This document shows positions 25,378-33,876 of a DNA stretch of 55,793 bases, piece after piece. The notes under the pieces are model-generated. The model saw only the letters and a program-made list of their open reading frames with translations, was not told the origin of the DNA and made no database searches. How positions within the stretch are numbered: position 1 is the stretch's first letter; every line of letters starts with the position of its first letter. The DNA comes from a bacterium (lineage in GTDB: Bacteria; Armatimonadota; Zipacnadia; Zipacnadales; Zipacnadaceae), in contig JAUVZM010000011.1 of the NCBI GenBank assembly GCA_030602615.1, positions 1 through 55,793 on the forward strand, read 5' to 3'. The position numbers and the translations under genes are program-made.

Positions 25378-27093
25378 GTGATCAATGAGCAGACTTGGCT
25401 GGGAACTGATGAGCAGAGAGCAGAGCTTCAGGCAGTGCTGGAGGTGATGAGTGCCGAGCGGTACGTGGCGAGGATCTGGGACAAAGATGCCAGTCTGTGG
25501 ACCTCCGAGCCCAGTCAGCAGGAGAAGATCGAAAACCGCTTAGGGTGGCTGCGGCTGCCCGAGCGCTGCCTGCTACGCGTCGGTGAGCTTGCTCAGTTCG
25601 CTGATGGGATTCGCCAGGAGGGCTTTGAGCATATAGTCTTGCTGGGGATGGGAGGAAGCTGCCTGGGCGCCTGGGCGCTTGAGCGCATCGTCGAGGCCAG
25701 AGCTGGCTATCCCAGCCTGAAAGTCCTGGATAGCACCGTGCCTGCTGAGGTACTTCGCATCACCGAAAGCATCAACCCGGAGCTGACTCTTTTTGTTGTG
25801 GCCAGCAAGTCGGGGGCGACGACAGAAGTGCTGTCATTCTTCGAGTATTTCTATGGGCAGATCCGCCGGATCAAGGGAGAGCGGGCTGGCGAGAATTTTG
25901 TGGTCATAACTGATCAGGGTAGTGCCCTGGCCGAAATTGCCGACCGGCGCGGGCTGCGGGCCACCTTCGAGAACTGGCCTGATGTGGGCGGGCGTTTTTC
26001 GGTGCTGTCATACTTCGGTATGCTGCCGGCAGCGCTGGCTGGTCTGCCCATCCGCCAGATCCTCGAGGGCGGGCAAGCGATGGCAGCAGCCTGTGGCCCG
26101 TCGGTGCCTCCGGAGCAAAACCCCGGCCTGCGCCTGGGCGCGCTGCTGGGTGCTTCCTACCGGTTGGGACGGGACAAGATTACACTCCTGACTTCTGCTG
26201 AGTTGGACAGCTTTGCGGACTGGGTCGAGCAGTTGCTGGCCGAAAGTACCGGCAAGCAGGGCAAGGGCCTGGTTCCGGTCGTCCGCGAGCCTCTGGGAGA
26301 ACCAGAGGTGTACGGGGATGATCGGTTATTTGTACATATACATCTGTCGGGCGATGAACAGTGTGGTGCCCTGATTAGTGAGCTGGCGGCCGCTGGCCAT
26401 CCAGTGATTGATATCGTACTGTCGGAGGCTAATTCGATCGGCCAGGAGATGTACCGGTGGGAGTTGGGCAATGCGGTGGTTGCTGCGCTTATGGGCATCA
26501 ATCCCTTTGATGAGCCTAATGTCCAGGAAAGCAAGGACAAAACCCGCCAGGTGCTGGCTGAGTGTGCCCAGGCCGGCCAACTGCCCCAGTTTACGCCCGA
26601 TATCGTAGAAGAGCCCCTGCGGTTCTATGGTGCGGCGGGCGCTGACTGCGCTGCTGAAGCGTTGCGTCAACTATTCGGTCAGGCCCAGCCGGGCGACTAC
26701 GTGGCAATTATGGCCTACCTGCCGCACACCGCCCACACCGAGCAGGTGCTGGCGGCAATGCGGGGGGAGATCCGCGATGCGTTGAAGGCACCAGCGACGC
26801 TCGGCTATGGTCCGCGTTTTCTACATTCGACCGGTCAGCTTCACAAGGGAGGCCCCAACACTGGACTGCTCATACAGCTCGTGGCAGAGGCTGGCTCGGC
26901 TGTGCCAATTCCTGGAAAGGAGTATGACTTCGCCACCCTTAAAGAAGCGCAGGCGCTAGGAGATTTCGCGGTGTTGCAGCAGCGCGGTAGGCGGGTGCTA
27001 CGCATTGAGCTGGGCCGTGACATTGATCGGGGTTTGGCCACGCTGGCGGAAGTTATCAGTGAGGCACTGCGCAATGAACCGGGGGATAGCTGA
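25378..27093 (+). CDS. pgi: Glucose-6-phosphate isomerase (transaldolase-fusion type, stand-alone)
   Basis: A 571-residue sugar phosphate isomerase interconverting glucose-6-phosphate and fructose-6-phosphate. SIS-type phosphate motifs are visible: GMGGSCLGAWAL (where Ser is more common than Cys), ASKSGATTEVLSF, and FENWPDVGGRFSVLS. The C-terminal part (GYGPRFLHSTGQLHKGG, IPGKEYDFATLKEAQALGDF) matches the isomerase half of bifunctional transaldolase/Pgi proteins rather than classical Pgi. No transaldolase domain is fused. The start is given at the GTG, because an ATG just before leads to a stop after three codons. It is 55 bases after larE and convergent with flp. Confidence 0.88.
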   Translation: MINEQTWLGTDEQRAELQAVLEVMSAERYVARIWDKDASLWTSEPSQQEKIENRLGWLRLPERCLLRVGELAQFADGIRQEGFEHIVLLGMGGSCLGAWALERIVEARAGYPSLKVLDSTVPAEVLRITESINPELTLFVVASKSGATTEVLSFFEYFYGQIRRIKGERAGENFVVITDQGSALAEIADRRGLRATFENWPDVGGRFSVLSYFGMLPAALAGLPIRQILEGGQAMAAACGPSVPPEQNPGLRLGALLGASYRLGRDKITLLTSAELDSFADWVEQLLAESTGKQGKGLVPVVREPLGEPEVYGDDRLFVHIHLSGDEQCGALISELAAAGHPVIDIVLSEANSIGQEMYRWELGNAVVAALMGINPFDEPNVQESKDKTRQVLAECAQAGQLPQFTPDIVEEPLRFYGAAGADCAAEALRQLFGQAQPGDYVAIMAYLPHTAHTEQVLAAMRGEIRDALKAPATLGYGPRFLHSTGQLHKGGPNTGLLIQLVAEAGSAVPIPGKEYDFATLKEAQALGDFAVLQQRGRRVLRIELGRDIDRGLATLAEVISEALRNEPGDS

Positions 27094-27131
27094 TTAGCAG
27101 GGATAGCAGCCTATTAGCCTGCGGGTGTAAC

Positions 27132-27305
27132 TTACCCACCAGATATAGCGTTGGCAGCATCAGCAACAGCATGCGCTATGGCGGCTCTGAGCATCTGCCA
27201 GACACTGGCCATACTCACGACAAGTACGCTAAGTAACAGGGCATACTCGACGGTAACGATGCCTTTTTCGTCATACCAGAGTTCCTGCAAGCGCTTTTGC
27301 ACCAT
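27132..27305 (-). CDS. Flp-type pilin (class III prepilin), orphan
   Basis: A 57-residue small pilin from the ATG at 27305 (a longer reading from 27344 adds 13 unlikely residues). The prepilin cleavage region is DEKG-IVTVEYALLLS: Gly followed by a mature end with Glu at position 5 and Tyr at 6, then a single hydrophobic helix (ALLLSVLVVSMASVWQML). These are the Flp/Fap pilin hallmarks. It has its own near-consensus promoter. No tad/cpa assembly genes or prepilin peptidase are in the window, so they must lie elsewhere if the pilin is assembled. Confidence 0.82.
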   Translation of the reverse strand: MVQKRLQELWYDEKGIVTVEYALLLSVLVVSMASVWQMLRAAIAHAVADAANAISGG

Positions 27306-27352
27306 GAATTCACCTTCGCAATACGGGCTTACTGAGCCACCCAATTGCTATT

Positions 27353-27381
27353 CTTATAGCACAAAGAGAGTAAATTGTCAA
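27353..27381 (-). promoter_or_regulatory. Sigma-70 promoter of the flp pilin gene
   Basis: Minus strand TTGACA (27376-27381), 17-base spacer, TATAAG (27353-27358), 48 bases upstream of the pilin ATG. It lies in the 119 bases between the hypE stop and the pilin start, so the pilin can be expressed independently of hyp. Confidence 0.7.
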
Positions 27382-27424
27382 GGAGTTTACAGTTTTGTGA
27401 AGATTCCTTTGCAGATATACCCTA

Positions 27425-28438
27425 TCAGCAGATGCGGGGCAGTATCTCGCCGGGGGGCATCTCGACGATGCGGATGGTTCCCAGAGGCGTGCGCAGATGC
27501 ACTTGGGAGCGGTCGGCGCTGGTTACTTGGCCGATGATAGCTGCCTGCTGACCGCCGTCGCACGATTTCATAATAGTCAGGGCCTCGTCGGCCACCGATC
27601 CGTCCACGAAGGCCAGCACCTTCCCCTCGCAGGCCACCTGCAGCGGATCAAGCCCCAGTATCTCACAGACGCCAGCCACCTGCGGCAGTATGGGCAGTGC
27701 CGCCTGGTCAGTCTCCATGGTTACGCCGGCCTGAGTGGCGATTTCGTTCAGCGTGCTGGCCAGCCCGCCTCGGGTTGGGTCGCGTAGGGCGTGGACTTTC
27801 TCGCCCAGCTCGTCAATGAGTTTGCTGGTGATCCCGGCCACTGGTGCTGAGTCGCTCAGTATCTCGCCACTGACGTCAAGCTCCTCCCGCGCACACATCA
27901 CCGCCACACCGTGGTCAGCGATAGTTCCGTTAATGAGCAGCGCATCGCCGACTGCCACTCGCTTGGGGTCAATGTTTGTCTGGGCTGGGACCACTCCCAG
28001 CCCGGAGGTATTGACGAACAACCCATCAGCGGCACCGCGCTCAACCACTTTGGTGTCACCGGTGACGACAGCCACGTCGCAGCGCTCGGCGGCTTCCGCA
28101 ACCGATTTAGTTATGCGGTGTAGATCCTGTGTCGGGAAGCCTTCCTCGATGACAAACGCCAGCGAGATGAACTCGGGAACCCCGCCCATCATTGCCACAT
28201 CGTTGACCGTGCCGTGGACAGCCAGGCTGCCGATGTCTCCGCCCGGGAAGAACAGCGGCGAGACAGTAAACGAATCGGTAGTGAACGCTATCCTTGCCTC
28301 GCCGATGGTTATAACGGCAGCATCATTCAGGGCCTGGCCGGCGCGCTGGAGCAGGGGGGCGAACTGCTGGGCGATAAGCTGCTGGGAAAGCAGCCCCCCG
28401 GCGCCGTGGCTGAGGGTAATAAGTTCGGGCTTCTTCAT
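27425..28438 (-). CDS. hypE: Hydrogenase maturation protein HypE (carbamoyl dehydratase)
   Basis: A 337-residue AIR-synthase-like protein that dehydrates the carbamoyl group on its C-terminal Cys to thiocyanate, giving the CN ligands of the [NiFe] site. It starts ELITLSHGAGG and ends in the signature LPRIC, whose Cys is the carbamoyl acceptor. The ATG at 28438 is preferred over 28483 because the family normally begins just before the LxHGxGG motif. It is the last gene of the hyp operon, separated from hypD by a gap of about 150 bases containing REP-like palindromes. Confidence 0.94.
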   Translation of the reverse strand: MKKPELITLSHGAGGLLSQQLIAQQFAPLLQRAGQALNDAAVITIGEARIAFTTDSFTVSPLFFPGGDIGSLAVHGTVNDVAMMGGVPEFISLAFVIEEGFPTQDLHRITKSVAEAAERCDVAVVTGDTKVVERGAADGLFVNTSGLGVVPAQTNIDPKRVAVGDALLINGTIADHGVAVMCAREELDVSGEILSDSAPVAGITSKLIDELGEKVHALRDPTRGGLASTLNEIATQAGVTMETDQAALPILPQVAGVCEILGLDPLQVACEGKVLAFVDGSVADEALTIMKSCDGGQQAAIIGQVTSADRSQVHLRTPLGTIRIVEMPPGEILPRIC

Positions 28439-28507
28439 AGGCTGCTGAGAGTCTCCACTGATATATTGAGCAGGACCGGTCATGGCTGGGCGGCACCAGA
28501 AGTGCCG

Positions 28508-28532
28508 GTAGGAGCGGCATTCCTGCCGCGAC
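28508..28532 (+). repeat. REP-like palindrome A with GTAG head
   Basis: A 25-base element starting GTAGGAGC, with a hairpin GCGGCA-TTCC-TGCCGC (28514-28529) and ending GCGAC. Its first 24 bases are identical to the element at 32898-32921 read on the other strand. It lies in the hypD-hypE gap, paired with an inverted relative 18 bases away. Confidence 0.75.
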
Positions 28533-28550
28533 TACTCTTGCTCCTACAGC

Positions 28551-28575
28551 GTCGGGACAAGAATGTCCCTCCTAC
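28551..28575 (-). repeat. REP-like palindrome B, inverted partner of A
   Basis: Read on the minus strand it starts GTAGGAG, forms GGGACA-TTCT-TGTCCC and ends CGAC. Both arms of the stem differ from element A with compensating changes, so pairing is kept. A and B in inverted orientation resemble a REPIN. Between them, 28540-28547 is another GTAGGAGC head on the minus strand without a stem. B reaches into the last codon of hypD. Confidence 0.75.
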
Positions 28576-29657
28576 GAACCGTATGATTGGTATTGGTAAA
28601 CCGCGGCGCAGGCTCCCTCGGAGGAGACCATGCACGGGCCAACCGGATGATCCGGCCGACAGGCAGTCCCAAACAGAGCGCAGTCGGTCGGCTGAACCGC
28701 ACCGCGCAGGACCGCCCCACAGTCGCAGCCGGGCGGCTCCGGGACCGGCTTCAGATCCAGGGCGAAGCGCTTCTGGGCGTCAAGCTGGCTGTATTCATCG
28801 CGGATGCGCAGGCCACTGGCGGGAATCTCGCCCAGTCCGCGCCAGCGTGTGTTGGTGACCTCGAAAACTTGATTCATCTTGGTTAGCGCGACGGGATTGC
28901 CCTCAGGTTTTACCACACGATCGTATTGAATGAGCACCTGCGGGTTATTCTCGCGGTGCATCCGCGCCAACATATAGACCGACTGCAGCACATCCAGTGG
29001 CTCAAAGCCGGCCACCACGCAGGGGATACCCTGCTCGGCCAGGGGCTGGTAAGGATATGAGCCAATGATCGCGCTGACGTGGCCCGGGCACAGGAAGCCG
29101 TCAATCTGCACGTCGGGCTGGCCGATGAGGGCTTGCATGGCGGGAGGAATAAGCCGGTGAGCGACGAGTACGCTGAAGTTGGTCAGGCCCAGTTGGCTGG
29201 CCTCACTGATGCAGATGGCTACGCTGGGCGCTGTGGTCTCGAACCCCACGCCCATAAAGACGATTTCATCGTCAGGATTTTCTTGCGCCCACTCGACCGC
29301 CTGTATTGGCGAGTATACTATCCGCACCTGCCCCCCCTCGGCCTTCACCTCGCTCAGGCTCCCGTCACTGCCGGGTACCTGCATCATATCGCCAAAAACC
29401 GCCAGCCAGATACCCTCGCGGGCTAGCTCGATAGCGGCGTCAATCACCTCCGGCGGGGTCACGCACACCGGACATCCCGGCCCCGAGATAAGCGTGAGCT
29501 GCGCGGGCAGCATCTGGGTCAGCCCATAGCGAGCGATGACGTGCGAGTGGGTACCGCAGACCTCCATAAATGCCAACGGCTGGTCAACAGCTTCATGTAT
29601 TTGCTGGGCCAGCCGGCTTGCCTTCTGCGGATTGTGGAACTCCTCTACGTACTTCAT
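28572..29657 (-). CDS. hypD: Hydrogenase maturation protein HypD
   Basis: A 361-residue [4Fe-4S] scaffold protein that, with HypC, assembles the Fe(CN)2CO unit of [NiFe] hydrogenase. Family motifs: FMEVCGTHSHVIARYG, ISGPGCPVCVTP, VGFETTAP, GFLCPGHVSAIIG, and a Cys-rich C-terminal part with CDCGAVLRG and CALFGTAC. The ATG at 29657 overlaps the hypC stop in an ATGA, which supports it over a start at 29678. The C-terminus runs about 15 residues past the usual end, partly through REP-like sequence. Confidence 0.95.
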   Translation of the reverse strand: MKYVEEFHNPQKASRLAQQIHEAVDQPLAFMEVCGTHSHVIARYGLTQMLPAQLTLISGPGCPVCVTPPEVIDAAIELAREGIWLAVFGDMMQVPGSDGSLSEVKAEGGQVRIVYSPIQAVEWAQENPDDEIVFMGVGFETTAPSVAICISEASQLGLTNFSVLVAHRLIPPAMQALIGQPDVQIDGFLCPGHVSAIIGSYPYQPLAEQGIPCVVAGFEPLDVLQSVYMLARMHRENNPQVLIQYDRVVKPEGNPVALTKMNQVFEVTNTRWRGLGEIPASGLRIRDEYSQLDAQKRFALDLKPVPEPPGCDCGAVLRGAVQPTDCALFGTACRPDHPVGPCMVSSEGACAAVYQYQSYGS

Positions 29658-29887
29658 CCCTGTCCGAAGCTCTCCCACCAGCCGATCTCGTCCAGCATCT
29701 CCAGAGTTCTGTGCGCTTCTTCTTCATCTACCCTCTCGATGGCAAAGCCGGCGTGCACCAGCACGTAGTCGCCGAGCTGGGCGTCGGGCAGCATATCCAG
29801 GCGCGTCTTTACCTGGCTGCCGCCAATCTCGGCGATGCCCCGGTTGCCATCTATTTCAATCAGTCTGCACGGCAGCGCAACACACAT
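29654..29887 (-). CDS. hypC: Hydrogenase maturation chaperone HypC
   Basis: A 77-residue chaperone. It begins MCVALP, with the essential Cys2 that binds the iron unit or the hydrogenase large subunit, and contains GDYVLVHAGFAIERVDEEEA, the family's beta-barrel signature. It sits between hypF (2 bases upstream) and hypD (4-base overlap), showing translational coupling. Confidence 0.96.
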   Translation of the reverse strand: MCVALPCRLIEIDGNRGIAEIGGSQVKTRLDMLPDAQLGDYVLVHAGFAIERVDEEEAHRTLEMLDEIGWWESFGQG

Positions 29888-29889
29888 AG

Positions 29890-32184
29890 CTATCTGTTCC
29901 TCGCTGCAGCTACCACTGCCTGCCCCAGCGCCAGGCCGCCGTCGTTGGGCGGCGTTTCTTTGTGAATAAGCACTGCAAAGCCTGCTTTAGTAAGCTCGTG
30001 GTGCAACCCAACCAACACCAGCTCATTCTGGAAAGTGCCGCCAGAGAGCGCTACCTGGCCGATATTGGTCTCGTCAGCCACTTGCTGAACTGTGTCAGCC
30101 AGCATCTGCACAAATGCATTGTGGAAGCGAGCCGAAATCTGGCCTATCGCAGTACCCGCCTGCAAGTCATTCACGATTTCGTGGAACATCGGGCCGGGCT
30201 GCATAATGAGCATATCATTGTCGCGAGTGATTTCGTAGCTGTAGGCCTCTTCAGCTTCGGTAGCGGCTGCTTCCAGCATTATGGCTGATTGGCTCTCGTA
30301 GGCCTCCACCGGGCACAGTCCCACCAGCGCTGAAACTGCCGAAAACAGCCGGCCGGCACTGGAGGCCAGCGGACAGTTTATATCCTTCTCAATCATTTGC
30401 TTGAGCACGCGCCAGGTATCTGTGTCCAGCGTCTGACAGAACTTAATGTCGGCGTCCAGTAGCCTCTGGCAGTCCAGGTATACTGCGGCCATCCGCCAGG
30501 GCTGCCTGATGGCCTGCTCGCCGCCGGGCAGTGGGACGTAGTCGAGATGGGCTGCGCGTGTGTAATCATCGTAGCTGCTGACCAGCACCTCGCAGCCCCA
30601 TACAGTGCCGTCGGCTCCATAACCGGTTCCGTCACAGGCTACTCCCAGCACCGGTCCCGCTACGCCGTGTTCAGCCATGCAAGCGGCGATGTGGGCGTGA
30701 TGGTGCTGGACAGTGACCGTCTCCAGGCCCTGCTCTTTGGCAAACTGCTGAGCATAGCGCGTGCTCAGGTAGCTGGGATGCAGGTCGTGGGCAATCAGAT
30801 CGGGAGTGACGCGCAGTACGTCCTGCAGATGTTCGACGCACCACTTGAAATATTCCAGCGTCTCGGCGTCCTCCAGGTCACCGATATGCTGGCTCAAGAA
30901 AGCATTATGCCCCTTAGTAAGGCAGAAAGTATTCTTAAAATGTCCGCCGACGGCCAGGGTCTTGCCCAGGTCTCGCTCCAGCTTGATGGGAAAGGGAACA
31001 TATCCGCGGGCCCGCCGCATAATAATTGGCCCCAGCGGGGTGGGGCGGACCACCGAATCGTCGCAGCCGATGTTGATTTTTCGGTTATGCAGCAGAAATC
31101 CGTCGGCGATATGGCCCAGGCGCTGGCGGGCCTCGTCGTTCTGGGTGGTCAGCGGTTCTTCGCTGAGGTTGCCGCTGGTCATCACCAGCGCCAGCAGGCG
31201 GTCGTCGGCCAGCAGTAGATGGTGCAGCGGCGTATACGGGAGCATAGCGCCGTGATACTTACTGTCCGGAGCTACTGACGGCGCAATAGTCGAGTCTTTT
31301 TGCATCAGCAGTACGATTGGCCGGATCGGGCCGCTCAGCAGCGCTCGCGCCTCGTCGGTGACCTCGCAGTAGGTTTGAATGTCTGCCAGGGATGCAGACA
31401 TTATCGCCAGCGGCTTCTGCTCGCGGCCTTTGCGGCGGCGCAGCTTCTGGACTGCCTCTTCGTTGGTCGCATCGCAGGCCAGGTGAAAGCCGCCCAGGCC
31501 CTTGATGGCAACAATCCCTCCGGCCACCAGCCGCTCGATAGCTTCTTGCACGGCCTTATCTCGGGTGTAGTGCTTATCACCCACTACCAACTCCACATGC
31601 GGGCCGCAGACCGGGCAAGCATTGGGCTGGGCATGGTAGCGGCGGTCGTCAATGTCGTCGTACTCGCCCTGGCACTGCGGGCACATCACAAACGGCTGCA
31701 TGGTGGTGTTGGGCCGATCGTAGGGAACAGTTTCGATTATGGTAAAGCGTGGCCCGCAGTTGGTGCAATTGATGAACGGGTACTGATAGCGGCGGTCTTC
31801 AGCATCAAATAGCTCGCGGCGGCAATCCTGGCAAGTCGCCACGTCGGGCGAGAGCAGAATGGTGCCGCCGGCGGCCTCGCGGCTGGCGGTGATGACAAAT
31901 TGGGAGTCGCCGGCAACAGGAAGCTCGCTGGTGGACATATCTTCGATGCGGGCGATGGGCGGCTTTTCTTTGGGCAGGTCCTTGATGAAGGCTGTCACAT
32001 CTCCGGGATTGCCTTCCGCCTCGATGACCACGCCGCCGGTGAAGTTGTGTACGCTGCCCGCAATATTGTGCTTCTGAGCCAGCCGGTGGATAAAGGGGCG
32101 GAAGCCGACCCCCTGGACGATGCCGGTGATGGTAATCTGGCGCCTTATGCGCTGGTCAGTTGTGAGTGCTGCTCGGTCAGCCAC
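29890..32184 (-). CDS. hypF: Carbamoyltransferase HypF
   Basis: A 764-residue protein that makes the thiocarboxamide on HypE from carbamoyl phosphate. Domains in order: acylphosphatase-like (GIVQGVGFRPFIH), two zinc fingers (CQDC...CTNC and CPQC...CPVC), a YrdC-like nucleotide domain (AIKGLGGFHLACDA, RKGREQKPLAIM) and a Kae1-like domain (VQHHHAHIAACMAEHG, GTGYGADGTVWG, SGGTFQN). The GTG at 32184 has GGAG 8 bases upstream; a GTG at 32190 is also possible. Either way it overlaps the end of hypB by about 40 bases. Confidence 0.95.
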   Translation of the reverse strand: MADRAALTTDQRIRRQITITGIVQGVGFRPFIHRLAQKHNIAGSVHNFTGGVVIEAEGNPGDVTAFIKDLPKEKPPIARIEDMSTSELPVAGDSQFVITASREAAGGTILLSPDVATCQDCRRELFDAEDRRYQYPFINCTNCGPRFTIIETVPYDRPNTTMQPFVMCPQCQGEYDDIDDRRYHAQPNACPVCGPHVELVVGDKHYTRDKAVQEAIERLVAGGIVAIKGLGGFHLACDATNEEAVQKLRRRKGREQKPLAIMSASLADIQTYCEVTDEARALLSGPIRPIVLLMQKDSTIAPSVAPDSKYHGAMLPYTPLHHLLLADDRLLALVMTSGNLSEEPLTTQNDEARQRLGHIADGFLLHNRKINIGCDDSVVRPTPLGPIIMRRARGYVPFPIKLERDLGKTLAVGGHFKNTFCLTKGHNAFLSQHIGDLEDAETLEYFKWCVEHLQDVLRVTPDLIAHDLHPSYLSTRYAQQFAKEQGLETVTVQHHHAHIAACMAEHGVAGPVLGVACDGTGYGADGTVWGCEVLVSSYDDYTRAAHLDYVPLPGGEQAIRQPWRMAAVYLDCQRLLDADIKFCQTLDTDTWRVLKQMIEKDINCPLASSAGRLFSAVSALVGLCPVEAYESQSAIMLEAAATEAEEAYSYEITRDNDMLIMQPGPMFHEIVNDLQAGTAIGQISARFHNAFVQMLADTVQQVADETNIGQVALSGGTFQNELVLVGLHHELTKAGFAVLIHKETPPNDGGLALGQAVVAAARNR

Positions 32185-32801
32185 TGGCACAGCTCCGTTA
32201 TACCCTCGCCGGTGGTACAGGAGGTGGCGAACTGGACTGCCTCCGGTTGAAGCTGCTGGCAGAGGTTCCAGAACTTCTCGGTATCAAATGGTGAATGGGG
32301 AATCAGGTCAAGCTTGTTAAGGATAATTCCCTGGCAGGTGCGAAAGGCCACCGGATATTTCTCGGGCTTGTCATCACCTTCAGGAATGCTACAGACCACA
32401 AAGCGAAATTGCGCGCCCAGCTTGAAGGCTGCCGGGCAGACCAGGTTGCCGACGTTCTCAATAAGGAGCAAATCAGTGCTGGCCAGGTCCATTTTGTCAA
32501 TAGCCCGTCGCACCATCGGGGCATTCAGGTGGCACATCCCGCCGGTATTGATCTGAAAGGCCTCGGCGCCGGCTGCTTCAATGCGCTCGGCATCGTTGGC
32601 GGTAGCCACATCGCCCTCGATGACCCTGACCGTCAGCCCCTTGAGTTGCTGAATGACCTTTTCCAGAATACTGGTCTTCCCACAGCCGGGGCTGCCCATC
32701 AGATCCACAGCCAGCACGTTATGATCTGCCAGGAGCTGCTGGTTTTCCTGAGCGGCCGCATCGTTGTCGCCCAGCACGTCGGTCATCAGTTCTACTTGCA
32801 T
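32145..32801 (-). CDS. hypB: Hydrogenase nickel incorporation GTPase HypB
   Basis: A 218-residue GTPase that with HypA delivers nickel to the hydrogenase large subunit. The P-loop is GSPGCGKTS (36-44); the metal-site segment GGMCHLNAP, ENVGNLVCPA, and the guanine motif NKLDLI are visible. It lacks the N-terminal CxxCGC nickel site and any His-rich stretch, so it is a simple, non-storage form. First gene of the minus-strand hyp operon. Confidence 0.95.
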   Translation of the reverse strand: MQVELMTDVLGDNDAAAQENQQLLADHNVLAVDLMGSPGCGKTSILEKVIQQLKGLTVRVIEGDVATANDAERIEAAGAEAFQINTGGMCHLNAPMVRRAIDKMDLASTDLLLIENVGNLVCPAAFKLGAQFRFVVCSIPEGDDKPEKYPVAFRTCQGIILNKLDLIPHSPFDTEKFWNLCQQLQPEAVQFATSCTTGEGITELCQWLTEQHSQLTSA

Positions 32802-32897
32802 AAGCTACCTGCTTTGTTGGCTTGCTTGGTTAGTGCTATTGCATACTTCCTTTTGTTTAGACGTGTCTCCTTCGCGCTGCGTTGAAGCCCGCTAGAC

Positions 32898-32921
32898 TCG
32901 CGGCAGGAATGCCGCTCCTAC
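32898..32921 (-). repeat. REP-like palindrome C
   Basis: Identical over 24 bases to element A (28508-28531) but on the minus strand: GTAG head, GCGGCA-TTCC-TGCCGC hairpin, GCGA end. It lies in the 186-base gap between the divergent hypB and hypA genes, just upstream of the hypA promoter. Confidence 0.75.
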
Positions 32922-32933
32922 CATCCGGTATGC

Positions 32934-32962
32934 TTGCTGGAGGAAGCAGGCAGTGGTACAAT
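32934..32962 (+). promoter_or_regulatory. Probable promoter of hypA
   Basis: TTGCTG (32934-32939), 17-base spacer, TACAAT (32957-32962), 26 bases upstream of the hypA ATG. Confidence 0.45.
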
Positions 32963-32987
32963 GCCGCCGATTGGGTGAATAGCAGCT

Positions 32988-33356
32988 ATGCATGAGTTCT
33001 CCGTCGCCTCCAGTATCGCACGCCAGCTTACCGAAGTTGCTCGGCAGCACCACAGGAAGCTCTTGGGCGGGACGGTGGCCATTGGCCCGATGAGCACGGT
33101 GGTCCCGGAGTTACTTAGTGAGGCCTGGAAATACGTCATCAAGGACACAGAACTGGACGGGGCTACGCTCCACATCGAGCAGGTCCCCATCCGGGCGCGG
33201 TGTCGCGAGTGTGATGCTGTTACCGAAGGGCACGACCCGTTTGTGAGATGCCGCGCTTGTGACAGTATGAATCTGCAGATAGAGTCGGGATTTGAGCTGC
33301 AGATAACTGGCGCCGAACTGGCTGACGATACAGAGAATGCCAGCCCCGCCCGGTAG
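32988..33356 (+). CDS. hypA: Hydrogenase nickel metallochaperone HypA
   Basis: A 122-residue metallochaperone. It starts MHE, giving the His2 nickel ligand, and has the structural zinc site CxxC (Cys72, Cys75) and CxxC (Cys88, Cys91). The N-terminal helix MHEFSVASSIARQL is typical. It is transcribed away from hypB, unlike the usual hypAB arrangement, and converges on the maturation protease gene. No strong ribosome site is visible, but the MHE start fixes the N-terminus. Confidence 0.94.
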   Translation: MHEFSVASSIARQLTEVARQHHRKLLGGTVAIGPMSTVVPELLSEAWKYVIKDTELDGATLHIEQVPIRARCRECDAVTEGHDPFVRCRACDSMNLQIESGFELQITGAELADDTENASPAR

Positions 33357-33402
33357 GGCCACTTGCCAGTAGGGTCTGCGCGATTTTCTCAGCGTTATTA
33401 GG

Positions 33403-33876
33403 TCAGGGCCGGGGGGAGTTAGACTGGCGGCGGTCGGGCAAGTCGGCGACAAAACGGTCAATCGCCTCGGTGATCAATGGCGTCAGGGGCTGGCCCCAGC
33501 CCAGGTTTTGCGGCTGGATGCCCAGTATCAGCATCTGCTTGTCCTTGACTCCTGCCAGCACCTTGGCCAGCAGCCCTACCGAACAGTTGTGTGTGGAAAT
33601 GCTGGCGTCGGCCAGCTCGTCGGGCGCAAGTAGACCTATTTCGCCGGGAGCTTGCTTCATATCTACGGCATCGACCAGTAGAATGGTGTCAGCTGGGTTG
33701 TCCAGCATTTCTCCAACATAATTCTCTGGTACCTCTTCGCAGCGCAGGTATTCCAGGTCGAGCTTTTCCGCAACCTTCTCGGCCAGAACTAGCCCGGCCT
33801 CATCGTCGCCACGCATTGGATTACCCACGCCCACAACTAACATCGGGCGATCAAAGTGGTCTTCAAGCAGATTCAT
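33403..33876 (-). CDS. [NiFe]-hydrogenase maturation protease
   Basis: A 157-residue endopeptidase of the HycI/HybD (M52) family that removes the C-terminal peptide of the hydrogenase large subunit after nickel insertion. Motifs: VVGVGNPMRGDDEAG (nickel-site acidic residues), LLVDAVDM, and ISTHNCS with the third metal-sensing His. ILGIQPQNLGWG near the end is typical of the HycI branch, suggesting a group 3 or 4 hydrogenase, but no structural hydrogenase gene lies in the window to confirm this. Confidence 0.92.
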   Translation of the reverse strand: MNLLEDHFDRPMLVVGVGNPMRGDDEAGLVLAEKVAEKLDLEYLRCEEVPENYVGEMLDNPADTILLVDAVDMKQAPGEIGLLAPDELADASISTHNCSVGLLAKVLAGVKDKQMLILGIQPQNLGWGQPLTPLITEAIDRFVADLPDRRQSNSPRP

